Shown piece after piece: positions 17,426 to 26,335 of a DNA stretch of 50,967 nt (position 1 is the first letter of the stretch; every line of letters starts with the position of its first letter). This stretch comes from Novosphingobium sp. HII-3. Lineage in GTDB: Bacteria > Pseudomonadota > Alphaproteobacteria > Sphingomonadales > Sphingomonadaceae. The stretch lies in assembly GCF_002916655.1 (NCBI RefSeq), contig NZ_PPSM01000017.1:1-50967 (forward strand). The letters run 5' to 3'. Under the pieces are notes generated by a model. That model worked only from the letters and a program-made list of their open reading frames with translations. It was not told where the DNA came from and searched no databases. Both the position numbers and the translations under genes were made by a program.

Positions 17426-17471
17426 GGGCCCGGCTTCCCTTCCCCCACCCCCCTCCAAAGACGCCGGGCCC
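17426..17471. terminator. GC-rich stem with T-run, probable terminator
   Basis: GGGCCCGGC (17426-17434) pairs perfectly with GCCGGGCCC (17463-17471). On the minus strand the stem is followed by TGTAGGTGCTTTTTTG, and on the plus strand by AATTTTCC, so it could end transcription from both convergent MpaB-type genes. The 28-nt loop is longer than usual. Confidence 0.5.
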
Positions 17472-17507
17472 AATTTTCCTGACAGGATCGAGCAAGCCCT
17501 TGCCACT

Positions 17508-18377
17508 TCAGCTGGCAACAGGGGCCCTGAACGCCCAGCGCAGGGTTTCGGCAAGCGCGTAAGCTCCCGAACGCGCGGCGATATCCGGCAGGAGCCCATT
17601 CCGATAGCCGTGCATCCTGCGAGCCCATCGCGGCAGGAGTGTCACTGCTGCGCGCATCACCACAGATTGCGCAGGCGCCATCGCGAGAGAGGGGGCCGGT
17701 TGCGACATGATGAGCCGAGCGACTTCCCGCGTGCGCGCATCCGCCCTCAGTTCCGGCCGGAAGGAGGCCAGCAGCTGCTTCGCCTCGGTCCGCGTTTGCG
17801 GAACGGGCTCTGCGCCGAGACGGCGGGCCACGGTGCCTATCTGTGCGAAGTACCGGTCCTGATCGGCAATGGTCATGCTCGGTTCGGCAAAAGCGATCCA
17901 CGCATCAAGGAAGCTGGTGGCCTCGCAGACATGAATCCAGGCGAGAAGGCGTGGATCGGACGCCGCATAGGACGAGCCGTCCGCCAGTGTGCCGCGCACA
18001 CGCTCATGAATATCCCGGACGCGGGCTATCGCGGCTTCGGCTTCGGTCCTGCCGGCATAGGTCGTCACGGCGATGAAGCGCGCGGTCCGGCGCAGTCGAC
18101 CCTGCATGTCATCCCGGAAGCGGCTGTGTTCCCACACGCCTGTCAGCGCTGCCGGGTGCAGCATCTGCAGGAGCAAGGCGGACACACCGCCCACGGTCAT
18201 GGTCGTCACATCGCCATGCACACGCCAGATGACGGAGTCAGGGGGGAAAAGGGCTTCCGGCGATCGCGCGACCGGCCCCTCGCCGCTCGTGGTGTCGTGG
18301 AATATCTCACGTACCTTGCGGACCAGCATCCCGCGCACGGCCGTGGCGGGGTGCCAGTCGGCAGAAGGCGGTTTCAT
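17508..18377 (-). CDS. Second MpaB/DUF2236 family protein
   Basis: A 289-residue paralogue of the gene at 16425. Shared marks are VTTMTVGGVSALLLQMLHPAALTGVWEHSRFRDD, RRTARFIAVTTYAG, HERVRG and ASDPRLLAWIHV. The family binds heme b in characterised members and is tied to oxidations; the substrate here is unknown. Its ATG overlaps the stop of the upstream putative diiron oxygenase gene by 4 nt (ATGA), which implies translational coupling. It converges on the P450-MpaB pair. Confidence 0.88.
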   Translation of the reverse strand: MKPPSADWHPATAVRGMLVRKVREIFHDTTSGEGPVARSPEALFPPDSVIWRVHGDVTTMTVGGVSALLLQMLHPAALTGVWEHSRFRDDMQGRLRRTARFIAVTTYAGRTEAEAAIARVRDIHERVRGTLADGSSYAASDPRLLAWIHVCEATSFLDAWIAFAEPSMTIADQDRYFAQIGTVARRLGAEPVPQTRTEAKQLLASFRPELRADARTREVARLIMSQPAPSLAMAPAQSVVMRAAVTLLPRWARRMHGYRNGLLPDIAARSGAYALAETLRWAFRAPVAS

Positions 18378-19306
18378 GCGGCCGGAGCGAGCGGAACCGC
18401 GACGGCCGATTCATCCCAGAGATGGGCGCGATAGCGCTCAAAGCAGCGCTGGCCGCAGGCGAGCCGCATCAGCGCGCCCTCGGCGATGGCTATGGCACGG
18501 CGCGGATCTTCCTTCACCAGCGGAATTAGGGCCTCGCGGTTCCAGTCCTCACTGTGCTTCACGTCCAGAACGGCGTGGAGATCGAAGTAGCGGCGCTCCC
18601 GGCCCGAAAGGCCGATGCGGCGAAGCCCCTTGGCGACGAGTGCGGAACGCCCCGGCGCCGTCAATTCGATCACGCCCAACGCACCGACCGAGTGCCAGGC
18701 ATAACGCCGCGACGTAGCCATGCCGGTCATGGCATTTGCCAGGGCGAGGCTTTCCGCCACCGTTGTTTCGATCGCGGGATTCACCTCAAGCGCTTCCGCG
18801 ACAATGTGGAGCATCGGGCCGTGCATACCCTTGGCGTTGCCGCGGCCCATTTCATCCCAGTAATTGCGGGCGAGTTCAAGCTTGGCCTGGTCGGGCAGCT
18901 TGATCTGCGTCATTGCGACAAGGTCGTCGAAACCGGCCTCCCCAGCGGCTTCCTGCTCGAAGAACCATCGAAGTTCGTCTCGCGATGCGTGCTCGGCCAG
19001 CCAGGGGAAAAGCGGATCATTCTGCCCCGGCCCCACCTCCTTCAGCCCTTCGAACCAGGCGATGAAGCCGTCAACGTCCTGCGGGGCCTTACCGGCCTCC
19101 TCCTTCACGGACGCGCGCAGATCCTCCAGGAACTCGCCCTCGAGCAGCTGCATCCTCGTGTCGTCGGCCAGCTTCTCGCGCCAGTCATCGCCGGGGAAGC
19201 CCGGCTCCAGCCGCTGCCGGTTCCACCGCGCCAACGACTGCTGGAATGTGTCCGAGAAATAGAACTCGGCCGACGCGTCTCCACGGACAGGCTTGAATTC
19301 CAACAT
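18374..19306 (-). CDS. Putative heme-oxygenase-fold diiron oxygenase
   Basis: A 310-residue all-helical protein of the 'iron-containing redox enzyme' family (heme-oxygenase-like, related to TenA/PqqC folds). Candidate metal ligands are spread along helices as in the group: FFEQEAAGE (about 115-123), MHGPMLH (161-167), YAWHSVGALGVIE (202-214) and DLHAVLDVKHSEDW (242-255). Known members hydroxylate or cleave C-C/C-N bonds using Fe2/O2, or act in natural-product tailoring. The start is 19306 with AGAGGG upstream. It is coupled to the following MpaB-type gene. Confidence 0.8.
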   Translation of the reverse strand: MLEFKPVRGDASAEFYFSDTFQQSLARWNRQRLEPGFPGDDWREKLADDTRMQLLEGEFLEDLRASVKEEAGKAPQDVDGFIAWFEGLKEVGPGQNDPLFPWLAEHASRDELRWFFEQEAAGEAGFDDLVAMTQIKLPDQAKLELARNYWDEMGRGNAKGMHGPMLHIVAEALEVNPAIETTVAESLALANAMTGMATSRRYAWHSVGALGVIELTAPGRSALVAKGLRRIGLSGRERRYFDLHAVLDVKHSEDWNREALIPLVKEDPRRAIAIAEGALMRLACGQRCFERYRAHLWDESAVAVPLAPAA

Positions 19307-19344
19307 TGTAATCCCTCTAAGCTGCATGTTGCGCGGGGCGGTCC

Positions 19345-19692
19345 TCAGGCACGGTGCCGTGCCGTGGTTCGGCTTCCGCTCTGAATGTGAAGATGCTCAC
19401 GCCGTTGACGACCGTGGCGCCCCTGGGTTCGCGTGACCGGCACGCCGTACCGCTCCAGATCGTCGATCAGCAGGTCGAGGCAGGGGGTACGCCGTAGCGG
19501 ACCAAGGACGGCAATCTCGGGGATGTCCTCGCCGAAGAGGGCCAGGGCATCCCAGGGATTGTCGACAAACCGGACTTCGTACCCGCGCTGTCTCAGCGCG
19601 ACAAGTTGCCAGGCAACCTCATTGCGCGCACTCGCCACAACCAGCGCCAGGGGTCTTTTGTTTGAGCATCTCTCCATGACGGAGGAACGCAC
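19345..19692 (-). CDS. Small Rossmann/receiver-like protein, probably frameshifted
   Basis: As read, a protein of about 115 residues. Its first part (LALVVASARNEVAWQLVALRQRGYEVRFVDNPWDALALF) resembles a receiver or Rossmann half-domain but lacks the phosphorylated Asp pocket. After PVTRTQG the frame turns into Arg/His-rich, coding-unlike sequence. Removing one base at the CCCC run 19420-19423 gives the continuation GATVVNGVSIFTFRAEAEP, ending with a stop at 19317-19319, just before the next gene's start at 19306. The GTG at 19692 is chosen for its GGAGGG site; an open ATG lies at 19755. Function unknown. Confidence 0.5.
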   Translation of the reverse strand: MRSSVMERCSNKRPLALVVASARNEVAWQLVALRQRGYEVRFVDNPWDALALFGEDIPEIAVLGPLRRTPCLDLLIDDLERYGVPVTRTQGRHGRQRREHLHIQSGSRTTARHRA

Positions 19693-19785
19693 GAAGCCGC
19701 CCTCCGGCTCCCGTTTCCTTGCCTCGATCAATTTCGGCAAACTCGCCCCCCGCATCGGCCGGGTCAGCGTGGGGGCAGCCGGTAG

Positions 19786-20346
19786 TCATGCAGCGGCCCT
19801 GACCCGCTGAAGAGCGGTCAGTTCCTCCGCCAGCTCGTTGTTGCCCTGGGATAGCGCCAGGGCCGGCGCATCGTTGCCGGCGGCGTCTACAGCCAAGGGA
19901 TCAGCGCCCGCTTCGACCAACATGTCGATGATGTCGCGGCGCGAAAACAGGGCCGCCATCATCAGCGGCGTCTGCCCCGCACCATTGCGGAAATTCGGAT
20001 CTGCCCCAGCCTTCAGCAGCAGCCGTGCGATGGCGGTGTAGCCTTTGAAGGCCACTCCCATCAGCGGACTTCCGCTGCCTGCGCCGCGAACGGTACCATC
20101 AACCGCCGCGCCGAATTCCAGCAGCAGCGAGGTGGTCGTCTCGTGACCATGATAGCTGGCGAGAACGAGCGGGGTGTGCCCCCGCTCGTCCATTCCTTCC
20201 ACATCGGCGCCCGCGCCCAGCAAGGCCGGGATCACGTCGTCCCGCCCCAGCCGCGCGGCGTCGAACAGCAAGGCCTGCAATCTCTCGGCCGGCGGCAGCG
20301 GTGGAAGGCCGTCACCTTCCACCTTCGTCGCATGCCCCGCGATCAT
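19786..20346 (-). CDS. Ankyrin repeat protein
   Basis: A 186-residue protein with about four ankyrin repeats: [76 protein letters not shown] and [28 protein letters not shown]. There is no signal peptide, so it is probably cytoplasmic. Its ATG overlaps the catalase stop by 4 nt. A catalase followed by an ankyrin gene is a known pair (katB-ankB in Pseudomonas aeruginosa, where AnkB is needed for full catalase activity), so a helper role for the catalase is likely. Confidence 0.92.
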   Translation of the reverse strand: MIAGHATKVEGDGLPPLPPAERLQALLFDAARLGRDDVIPALLGAGADVEGMDERGHTPLVLASYHGHETTTSLLLEFGAAVDGTVRGAGSGSPLMGVAFKGYTAIARLLLKAGADPNFRNGAGQTPLMMAALFSRRDIIDMLVEAGADPLAVDAAGNDAPALALSQGNNELAEELTALQRVRAAA

Positions 20347-22487
20347 CCGCCGGTCGCCTTGAGGAAGCCGGCAGCGTCGAGATCGACGCGCAGTTCGCGA
20401 TCCCAGACGCGAACCTGCGCACAGGTGCCTAGGAACGCCTTCACCTCGCCCTCATCCTTCAGGGCGATCAGCCCCGCATCGTGATCGGAGGCGGCAATGC
20501 CTGCACGCTCCAGCAATGGCAGGGCCTCCGCCGTGTACGCCATGAACTTGCCGTGAGCGAAGGCATCGTTCACAAAATCCTTCGCGGGCTTGTCCTCAGC
20601 CAGCATTGCCGCGCCTTCCTCTGACACGACGATAGCGACCGCGTCATACAGCACGGAAGGCCCGCCATCGATCTTCTGCTTGCCTTCGACCATGGTGCCG
20701 TCGTCCAGCGTCGCCCCGCCGATTTTCGGCGTGACGATCTCGTAGATCGCCGGAAGCCCTTCGACCGCCTTGGTCAGCGCCTTCACCATAGCCGCCGAAG
20801 CGCCGTCGCTGACGAGAATGCCCAGCTTGCGGCCAGCGAAGCTGTCAGGCCCTCGCTTAACAATGCTCAGGGCTTCCGAGGGCGGCAGGTCGGTGCGCGG
20901 GGGCACGGCGGCCGGGAACGACGGTGGCAGCTCCGGCAAGCCGAGGCCGTCCGCCACAACGGTCGCCAGCGTCTCATCGATGTTGCGCAGATGCGAGACG
21001 ATGCGCTGGCGGATGTCGACGCGCTCGCACTTCGACAGTTCGAACACCAGCGCGTCGCCGATGTGCTTCTGCTCGATCGGAGTCTGGCTGATGAAGAACT
21101 GCCGCGCCTGGCTGTAATGATCGGCAAAGCTGGCCGAACGTACCTGCGCCTTGCGACCGCTGGTTTCGGCGGAGAAATGCCGATAGCCGGTCGTTGGGGA
21201 CTCGCGAGGTCCGCCCCAGCTGTTGGGTTCGTAGTTCACGCGCCCCTTCGGGTTGCGCATGTTCATGTGCCCGTCCTGCTGGAAATTCTGCACCGGTACG
21301 CGCGGGGCGTTGATGGGAAGATGCGTGAAGTTCGGGCTGCCGAGCCGCTTCAGCTGCGTGTCCAAGTAGGAGAAGTTCCGGCCCTGAAGCAGCGGGTCGT
21401 TGGTGAAGCCGATGCCCGGCACCACGTTCTGCGTGCAGAAGGCGACCTGTTCCGTCTCATGGAAGAAGTTGTCGACGACGCGGTCCAGCACGAAGCTGCC
21501 GATCTTGCGCACCGGGATCTGTTCTTCCGGGATGATCTTGGTCGCATCGAGGATGTCGAACTCGAACTGGTCGGCGAAATCGTCGTCGAACAGCTGGACG
21601 CCCAGATCCCAGACCGGCGGTGTGCCCATCGTAATCGCGTCCCAGAGATCGCGGCGGTGGAAGTCCGGATCCGCACCGTTGATCTTGAGCGCCTCGTTCC
21701 ACATGACCGATTGCAGGCCCAGCTTCGGCTTGAAGTGGAACTTGACGTAAGTGCCCTTCCCGTCCGCATCGATGAGACGGAAGGTGTGGACGCCGAATCC
21801 TTCCATGAAGCGGAACGAGCGCGGGATGGCGCGGTCCGACATGATCCACATGACCATGTGCATCGATTCCGGGGTCAGGCCGATGTAGTCCCAGAAGTTG
21901 TCGTGCGCAGTCTGCGCCTGTGGGAAGCCGCGATCGGGCTCCTGCTTGGCCGCGTGGATGAGGTCAGGGAACTTAATCGCATCCTGGATGAAGAAGACCG
22001 GGATGTTGTTCGCGACGATATCCCAGTTTCCCTCCTTCGTGTAGAACTTGGCCGCGAACCCGCGGACGTCGCGCGCCAGGTCGAACGAACCCTTGTTTCC
22101 GGCAACGGTCGAGAAGCGCACGAACATGGGCGTCTGTTCACCCACTTCAGTCAGTACCTTGGCCGTCGTGTACTCGGCGAGGCTCTCGTCCAGGGTGAAC
22201 GTGCCATGCACGCCGAAGCCGCGGGCATGGACGACGCGCTCGGGAATGCGCTCGTGATCGAAATGAAAGATCTTTTCGCGGAAGTGGAAGTCTTCCAGCA
22301 GCGTGGGACCAAGCGGCCCGACCTTAAGGCTGTTCTGATCGTCGGCGACCGGGACGCCCTGCTGTGTCGTCAGCACGTCATCGGCACCTGAGGCGAGCTG
22401 ATGCAGCTCACCGCCTTCTCCGACCGCCGTCTCGAATTCGGCCGCATGCGATTGCGCGCCCGTGTCCTTACCGATCTTTCCGGCCAT
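20343..22487 (-). CDS. katE: Large-subunit (clade II) catalase, KatE/HPII type
   Basis: A 714-residue heme catalase of the HPII type, converting H2O2 to water and O2. The catalytic His87 is in [15 protein letters not shown], the distal Asn is in the segment around [13 protein letters not shown], and the proximal Tyr is in [13 protein letters not shown]. After the core, a C-terminal flavodoxin/DJ-1-like domain ([13 protein letters not shown] onward) typical of large-subunit enzymes is complete. The ATG at 22487 has GGAG about 9 nt upstream; a TTG at 22502 overlaps that site. It heads an operon with the ankyrin gene and possibly three more genes, behind an EcfG-like promoter. Confidence 0.96.
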   Translation of the reverse strand: MAGKIGKDTGAQSHAAEFETAVGEGGELHQLASGADDVLTTQQGVPVADDQNSLKVGPLGPTLLEDFHFREKIFHFDHERIPERVVHARGFGVHGTFTLDESLAEYTTAKVLTEVGEQTPMFVRFSTVAGNKGSFDLARDVRGFAAKFYTKEGNWDIVANNIPVFFIQDAIKFPDLIHAAKQEPDRGFPQAQTAHDNFWDYIGLTPESMHMVMWIMSDRAIPRSFRFMEGFGVHTFRLIDADGKGTYVKFHFKPKLGLQSVMWNEALKINGADPDFHRRDLWDAITMGTPPVWDLGVQLFDDDFADQFEFDILDATKIIPEEQIPVRKIGSFVLDRVVDNFFHETEQVAFCTQNVVPGIGFTNDPLLQGRNFSYLDTQLKRLGSPNFTHLPINAPRVPVQNFQQDGHMNMRNPKGRVNYEPNSWGGPRESPTTGYRHFSAETSGRKAQVRSASFADHYSQARQFFISQTPIEQKHIGDALVFELSKCERVDIRQRIVSHLRNIDETLATVVADGLGLPELPPSFPAAVPPRTDLPPSEALSIVKRGPDSFAGRKLGILVSDGASAAMVKALTKAVEGLPAIYEIVTPKIGGATLDDGTMVEGKQKIDGGPSVLYDAVAIVVSEEGAAMLAEDKPAKDFVNDAFAHGKFMAYTAEALPLLERAGIAASDHDAGLIALKDEGEVKAFLGTCAQVRVWDRELRVDLDAAGFLKATGG

Positions 22488-22555
22488 GCCTGTAGTCTCC
22501 AATAATGGTTAAAGCTCGTCGTCCCGATGCTGGTGCCTCAGGATCGTGGCAGCGA

Positions 22556-22591
22556 CGTTGGAACCGGTCGGTCGTGGATCCGGTTCCAACG
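22556..22591. repeat. 12-bp inverted repeat containing the katE promoter
   Basis: CGTTGGAACCGG (22556-22567) and CCGGTTCCAACG (22580-22591) are exact reverse complements around 12 nt. The repeat spans both elements of the EcfG-like promoter, so the same promoter motif can be read on either strand. It could also act as a terminator for the sulfotransferase gene that ends at 22612. Confidence 0.55.
22562..22587 (-). promoter_or_regulatory. EcfG-type promoter upstream of katE
   Basis: On the minus strand GGAAC (22587-22583), 17 nt, then GGTT (22565-22562). It differs from GGAAC-N17-CGTT by one base in the -10 element. It is about 75 nt upstream of the katE ATG. Catalases are classical general-stress targets in alphaproteobacteria, which supports the call. 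Confidence 0.5.
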
Positions 22592-22611
22592 ACACAACCC
22601 AGTCAACTTAT

Positions 22612-23889
22612 CTATGCGCCGACCAGCCGCGAGGCCGGCCCCGGCCTCATGGCGAAAGCGGCTTCGATCTCCTTTCGCGAGAGGCCGAAATCAGTGATGT
22701 CATAACGGTGCTGACCGAGCCGGCGGTGCTGCCGGCGGTTCATGAAACGCGTCATTGCCTTCTCGACAGCGGGCGTGAAATTCATTCCGAGAGCCGCGTA
22801 GACGCGCCGCATCTCACCCCTCCAATCCGCATGCATGGCGTCGAAGCGCACGTCCGCCTGGATACCGTCGAACCGTTGCCTCGCAGTTGCGGTGCGGTCG
22901 CGCCGCAGGAGCGACTTGCGCAACCACTCCCGCCCGATCCAGGCACGATCGACGGCGTGGCTCTGGACGCACATCTGGTTGTACACCAGCGACGCGGACG
23001 AACCGACGACGCTGACCGGATCGCGGTGTAGAACGATCAGGCGGGCATCCGGAAACACCTTCAGGACCGCTTCGAGATCCTGCCCGAACTGAGGCACCTT
23101 CAGGACCCACGGCCGGTCGCCCCGCTCCCGGCGAAGCCATCGCACCGTCTGCAGGAAGCGGCGGAACTCCTCGTAAACTGGCTCCGCGTCGGCCTGTTCG
23201 CCGGCCCGCGCGAAGGAGGGAATGCGCCACTGCGCTTCCAGCGCGGACCCGAAAAGCGCGATGTTGTGGAAGCCGATCTCCTCGTCCGCGCACCGTGCGC
23301 CTGTGGGATGTATGACGCTGAACCTGGGGTTGAGGAAGCCCGCTACCTTGAGCGCGAACCAGCCACGCAGCACCCTGTCGTCCAGCACCCGGTGCGTCCA
23401 GCGCGGCAAGGGATTCCAACTTTCGTAGAAGCGTGTGAATGTCAGCCGCTCATCGCAGGCGAGCAGCCGCTGCATGCGCGTGCTGCCCGATCGCATCTGC
23501 CCCACGATGATGATGGGGCTGGTGATCGGCAGCTCCGCAATCTCCGGATGCCGCTGCCATAGGGCCACAGCCCGCTGCCGCGTGGCGAGCGCGGATACGA
23601 GCTGTCCGAAGGCCACCGTCGTACCCAGTCCTGTGAGATCCGCCTCGTCTTGGAGCGCTCCGCACAGAAGGTGCAGCCGCACACGCCAGCCGTTGTCCTC
23701 CCCGAAGTCGGACAAGCCGCTTGTTCCGCTCGCCGCATCCAGCAGGGCACCGGGCTCCAGGACCGGCCGCTGCAACCACCCTTTGCGCCAGGCATGCTCA
23801 AGGGCGCCGTTGACACGGTTCCGCATGGCGCGCGGGCTTTCCGGCTCCCCGCCGGAGATGGGTTCGCTGCGAGGGAACGGTATGGCCAT
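22612..23889 (-). CDS. PAPS-dependent sulfotransferase family protein
   Basis: A 425-residue protein of the sulfotransferase superfamily. The 5'-phosphosulfate loop is seen in SPIIIVGQMRSGSTRMQRLL (about residues 124-143) and the 3'-phosphate site in LIVLHRDPVSVVGSSAS (about 279-295). Together they predict transfer of a sulfo group from PAPS to a small molecule, lipid or glycan. There is no membrane segment. The acceptor is not evident. It is alone on its strand, divergent from the thiamine-receptor gene. Confidence 0.9.
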   Translation of the reverse strand: MAIPFPRSEPISGGEPESPRAMRNRVNGALEHAWRKGWLQRPVLEPGALLDAASGTSGLSDFGEDNGWRVRLHLLCGALQDEADLTGLGTTVAFGQLVSALATRQRAVALWQRHPEIAELPITSPIIIVGQMRSGSTRMQRLLACDERLTFTRFYESWNPLPRWTHRVLDDRVLRGWFALKVAGFLNPRFSVIHPTGARCADEEIGFHNIALFGSALEAQWRIPSFARAGEQADAEPVYEEFRRFLQTVRWLRRERGDRPWVLKVPQFGQDLEAVLKVFPDARLIVLHRDPVSVVGSSASLVYNQMCVQSHAVDRAWIGREWLRKSLLRRDRTATARQRFDGIQADVRFDAMHADWRGEMRRVYAALGMNFTPAVEKAMTRFMNRRQHRRLGQHRYDITDFGLSRKEIEAAFAMRPGPASRLVGA

Positions 23890-24036
23890 CGCCCTACAAT
23901 TCGCAACATGGGGGAAGGTGCCGCTGTTGCCGACGCGTGTGTGCGATGTTGATCCCGCCCCCGGCAGACACCTGCAATCCGGCAGCCTGCGCGATTGACG
24001 GCCGATCCGCCGTTTCCTAAGCGGCCCCCTTCAACC

Positions 24037-24140
24037 CACGGGGTGTCCTGGCGCTGCCAGGGCTGAGAGGCGGACCGGGCAATCGTGCCAAAGTCTGCAA
24101 ACCCGCGAACCTGATCCGGTTCATGCCGGCGGAGGAATAG
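24037..24140 (+). ncRNA. TPP riboswitch (THI element)
   Basis: The conserved blocks are all visible: GGGGTG near 24040, CTGAGAGG at 24063-24070, and ACCCGCGAACCTGATCCGGTTCATGCC with GGCGGAGGAA in 24101-24137. The 3' end supplies the ribosome-binding site (GGAGG) of the gene starting at 24145, so thiamine pyrophosphate binding would shut off translation of the receptor and, by coupling or co-transcription, TenA. Confidence 0.95.
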
Positions 24141-24144
24141 GGAC

Positions 24145-26322
24145 GTGCGTAAAGATCTCTGGAAGACCGTGGCCGTCGCCCGGCTGCTTGGCAGCAGCCT
24201 TTTCGTGGCGTGTGGCGTCACGCCCCTCGCTCACGCGGAAGAGGCGGCGGACGGCGCGCCGATCATCGTGACCGCGCGCGGCCGCCCCGAGGCGGAAATC
24301 GCCGTGCCGGACACGGTCGCCGTCTTCAGCCGCGACGACATCACGCGCCGGCGCCTGACCACGGTTGACGATTTCATCGCCGAGACGCCCGGTATCTTCA
24401 TGATCAACGATCAGGATCCGGGGACGAACCTCATCTCCGTTCGCGGCGTCTCCACCAACCGCAACCAGTCTCCGTCCATCGCCTATGTCGTGGACGGGCT
24501 GGCACTCGCCGATGCGGAGCTTTTCACGCTGCGCACCTACGATCTCGAGCGGGTCGAAATCCTGAAGGGCCCGCAAGGAGCACTGTTCGGCCGCTCGGCA
24601 TCGGGTGGCGCGGTCAACATCACAACGGCGGATCCCACGGATGTGGCCGGCGGCATGGCATCGCTCGGGATCGGCAACGGCTTCACCTGGACGGCGGATG
24701 CAGTAGCCAATGCGCCCGTTTCCGAAACCGTTTCGCTGCGGCTCGCCGGGTCTTATCGCAACACCGAAGGGTTCATCCGCAACACCTACCTTGACCGGAA
24801 AGTCGATGGGCAGATCAGCCGCAACCTGCGCCTGAAGGCAAGGATCGCCCTGACCGAGACGAGCACGCTCAAGCTGCGGGCCGGCTGGGCGGATGAAGAG
24901 GGCGGCGCCGCCTACATCTCGTCCGGCAATGTCACGCAGCTTTATGGCGGCCGCCTGTCCGGCAAGGCGCTGACCGACCCCTTCGGCGATTTCGAAGGAC
25001 GCGCTGCCCGCGACTGGTGGGGGCTGCAAGCCACATTCGAACAGACCCTCGGAGACGATCTGAACCTCACATGGACCGGCGGCTACGATGATTACCACAA
25101 GGATTTCGTGGAGGAGCTGGATTTCCGGAACACGCCGCTGACCTTCTACGGCGAACCGACCTTTCCCAACGGTATCCAGCCCATTTCACAGCCGGTGGAC
25201 CTTCAGGCCTGGACAAGCGAACTGCGGCTCGCATCCCGGGGGGCCGGGCCGTTCCGTTGGCACATGGGCTTTTTCTTCCAGCGCACTGAGCGGGGGCGCA
25301 CCGATGATCTCGGTCCTCTGCTGTTCGGAGCCGAACCGCAGAGGGCGAAAACCCGCTCCAACCAGATCGGGATCTTCGCACAGGGTTCGTATGATGTCCT
25401 GCCGGCTTTGGAGGCAACGCTGGCCCTTCGCTACGACCGCGATCGGCGCAAGGAAGACACGCTCGGCACCCAAAGCGGTCAGACTTATGCCCGCCGGGCA
25501 CAGACCTTCGACAAGTGGCAGCCAAAGATTTCGCTGGCTTGGCGCCCTACTAACGACCTGACGGCCTATGTCACCGGGGCGGTTGGCTTCAAGGCCGGCG
25601 GCTTCAACCCCCTGCCAGGGCCGAGCGACATCTGGACGGCAGACTTCGCGGCGGAAACGACAAAGGCATTGGAAGCGGGCATCAAGGCGCAGGTGGCGGA
25701 CGATCGGGTGCGGTTGTCGCTTGCCGGCTTCGTCACCGACTATCGCAATTTCCAGAACACTGTCTTCCTCGGCAACTCGGTCGTGCTTTCGGTGCCGCGC
25801 GTCGATGTCCATGGCATCGAAGCGGCCGCTCAGGCCGACGTGGGGCAGGGCTTCCGCGTCGATGGCGGCATGGCCTGGACCCGCAGCCGCGTGGGTCGCT
25901 ACACGACTCCCAACCCGACACCGGAGCCGGGCGAGCCCGCAATCCTCGACCTCAGGGGCAAGCGGACGCCGAACGCGCCGGACTGGACGCTGAACGGCGG
26001 CCTTGACTGGAGCGGAGCGGCCGGAGTCGCGATCATCGATGCGCGGCTCTCCGTCGCCTACGTGTCGCGGGTGGACTTCGAGATCGACAACATCCTGCAT
26101 TCGCCCGGGTACACGTCGGTCGACGGGCGCGTGGGTGTGGCCCTCGGCAGCTGGACCTTGGATCTGTGGGCGAAGAACCTGTTCGACAAACGCTGGGCCA
26201 TCTCCGCCTTCGGCCAGCAGCAACTGCCACTCCTGCTCGGTCTCGGACCGGACGGCCCGTTCGACAGCTTCACCATCAACACCGGCCGTCAGTTCGGCCT
26301 TGGCGCCAGCCGCCGCTTCTGA
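24145..26322 (+). CDS. TonB-dependent receptor, probably for thiamine or a precursor
   Basis: A 725-residue outer-membrane receptor: signal peptide (to about residue 31, ending AHA), TonB-box-like segment (PIIVTARG), plug domain (FIAETPGIFMINDQDPGTNLISVRGVS ... RVEILKGPQGALFGRSASGGAVNI) and a 22-strand-type barrel ending in Phe (GLGASRRF). The preceding TPP riboswitch and the following tenA gene assign it to uptake of thiamine, its phosphates or a pyrimidine breakdown product. It starts at a GTG whose ribosome site lies in the riboswitch. Confidence 0.94.
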   Translation: MRKDLWKTVAVARLLGSSLFVACGVTPLAHAEEAADGAPIIVTARGRPEAEIAVPDTVAVFSRDDITRRRLTTVDDFIAETPGIFMINDQDPGTNLISVRGVSTNRNQSPSIAYVVDGLALADAELFTLRTYDLERVEILKGPQGALFGRSASGGAVNITTADPTDVAGGMASLGIGNGFTWTADAVANAPVSETVSLRLAGSYRNTEGFIRNTYLDRKVDGQISRNLRLKARIALTETSTLKLRAGWADEEGGAAYISSGNVTQLYGGRLSGKALTDPFGDFEGRAARDWWGLQATFEQTLGDDLNLTWTGGYDDYHKDFVEELDFRNTPLTFYGEPTFPNGIQPISQPVDLQAWTSELRLASRGAGPFRWHMGFFFQRTERGRTDDLGPLLFGAEPQRAKTRSNQIGIFAQGSYDVLPALEATLALRYDRDRRKEDTLGTQSGQTYARRAQTFDKWQPKISLAWRPTNDLTAYVTGAVGFKAGGFNPLPGPSDIWTADFAAETTKALEAGIKAQVADDRVRLSLAGFVTDYRNFQNTVFLGNSVVLSVPRVDVHGIEAAAQADVGQGFRVDGGMAWTRSRVGRYTTPNPTPEPGEPAILDLRGKRTPNAPDWTLNGGLDWSGAAGVAIIDARLSVAYVSRVDFEIDNILHSPGYTSVDGRVGVALGSWTLDLWAKNLFDKRWAISAFGQQQLPLLLGLGPDGPFDSFTINTGRQFGLGASRRF

Positions 26323-26335
26323 AGAAGGTTTCACG

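Noticed and set aside
20991..22391. 466-codon open frame on the plus strand opposite katE
   Set aside because: GC-rich antisense shadow; the catalase on the other strand is unambiguous.
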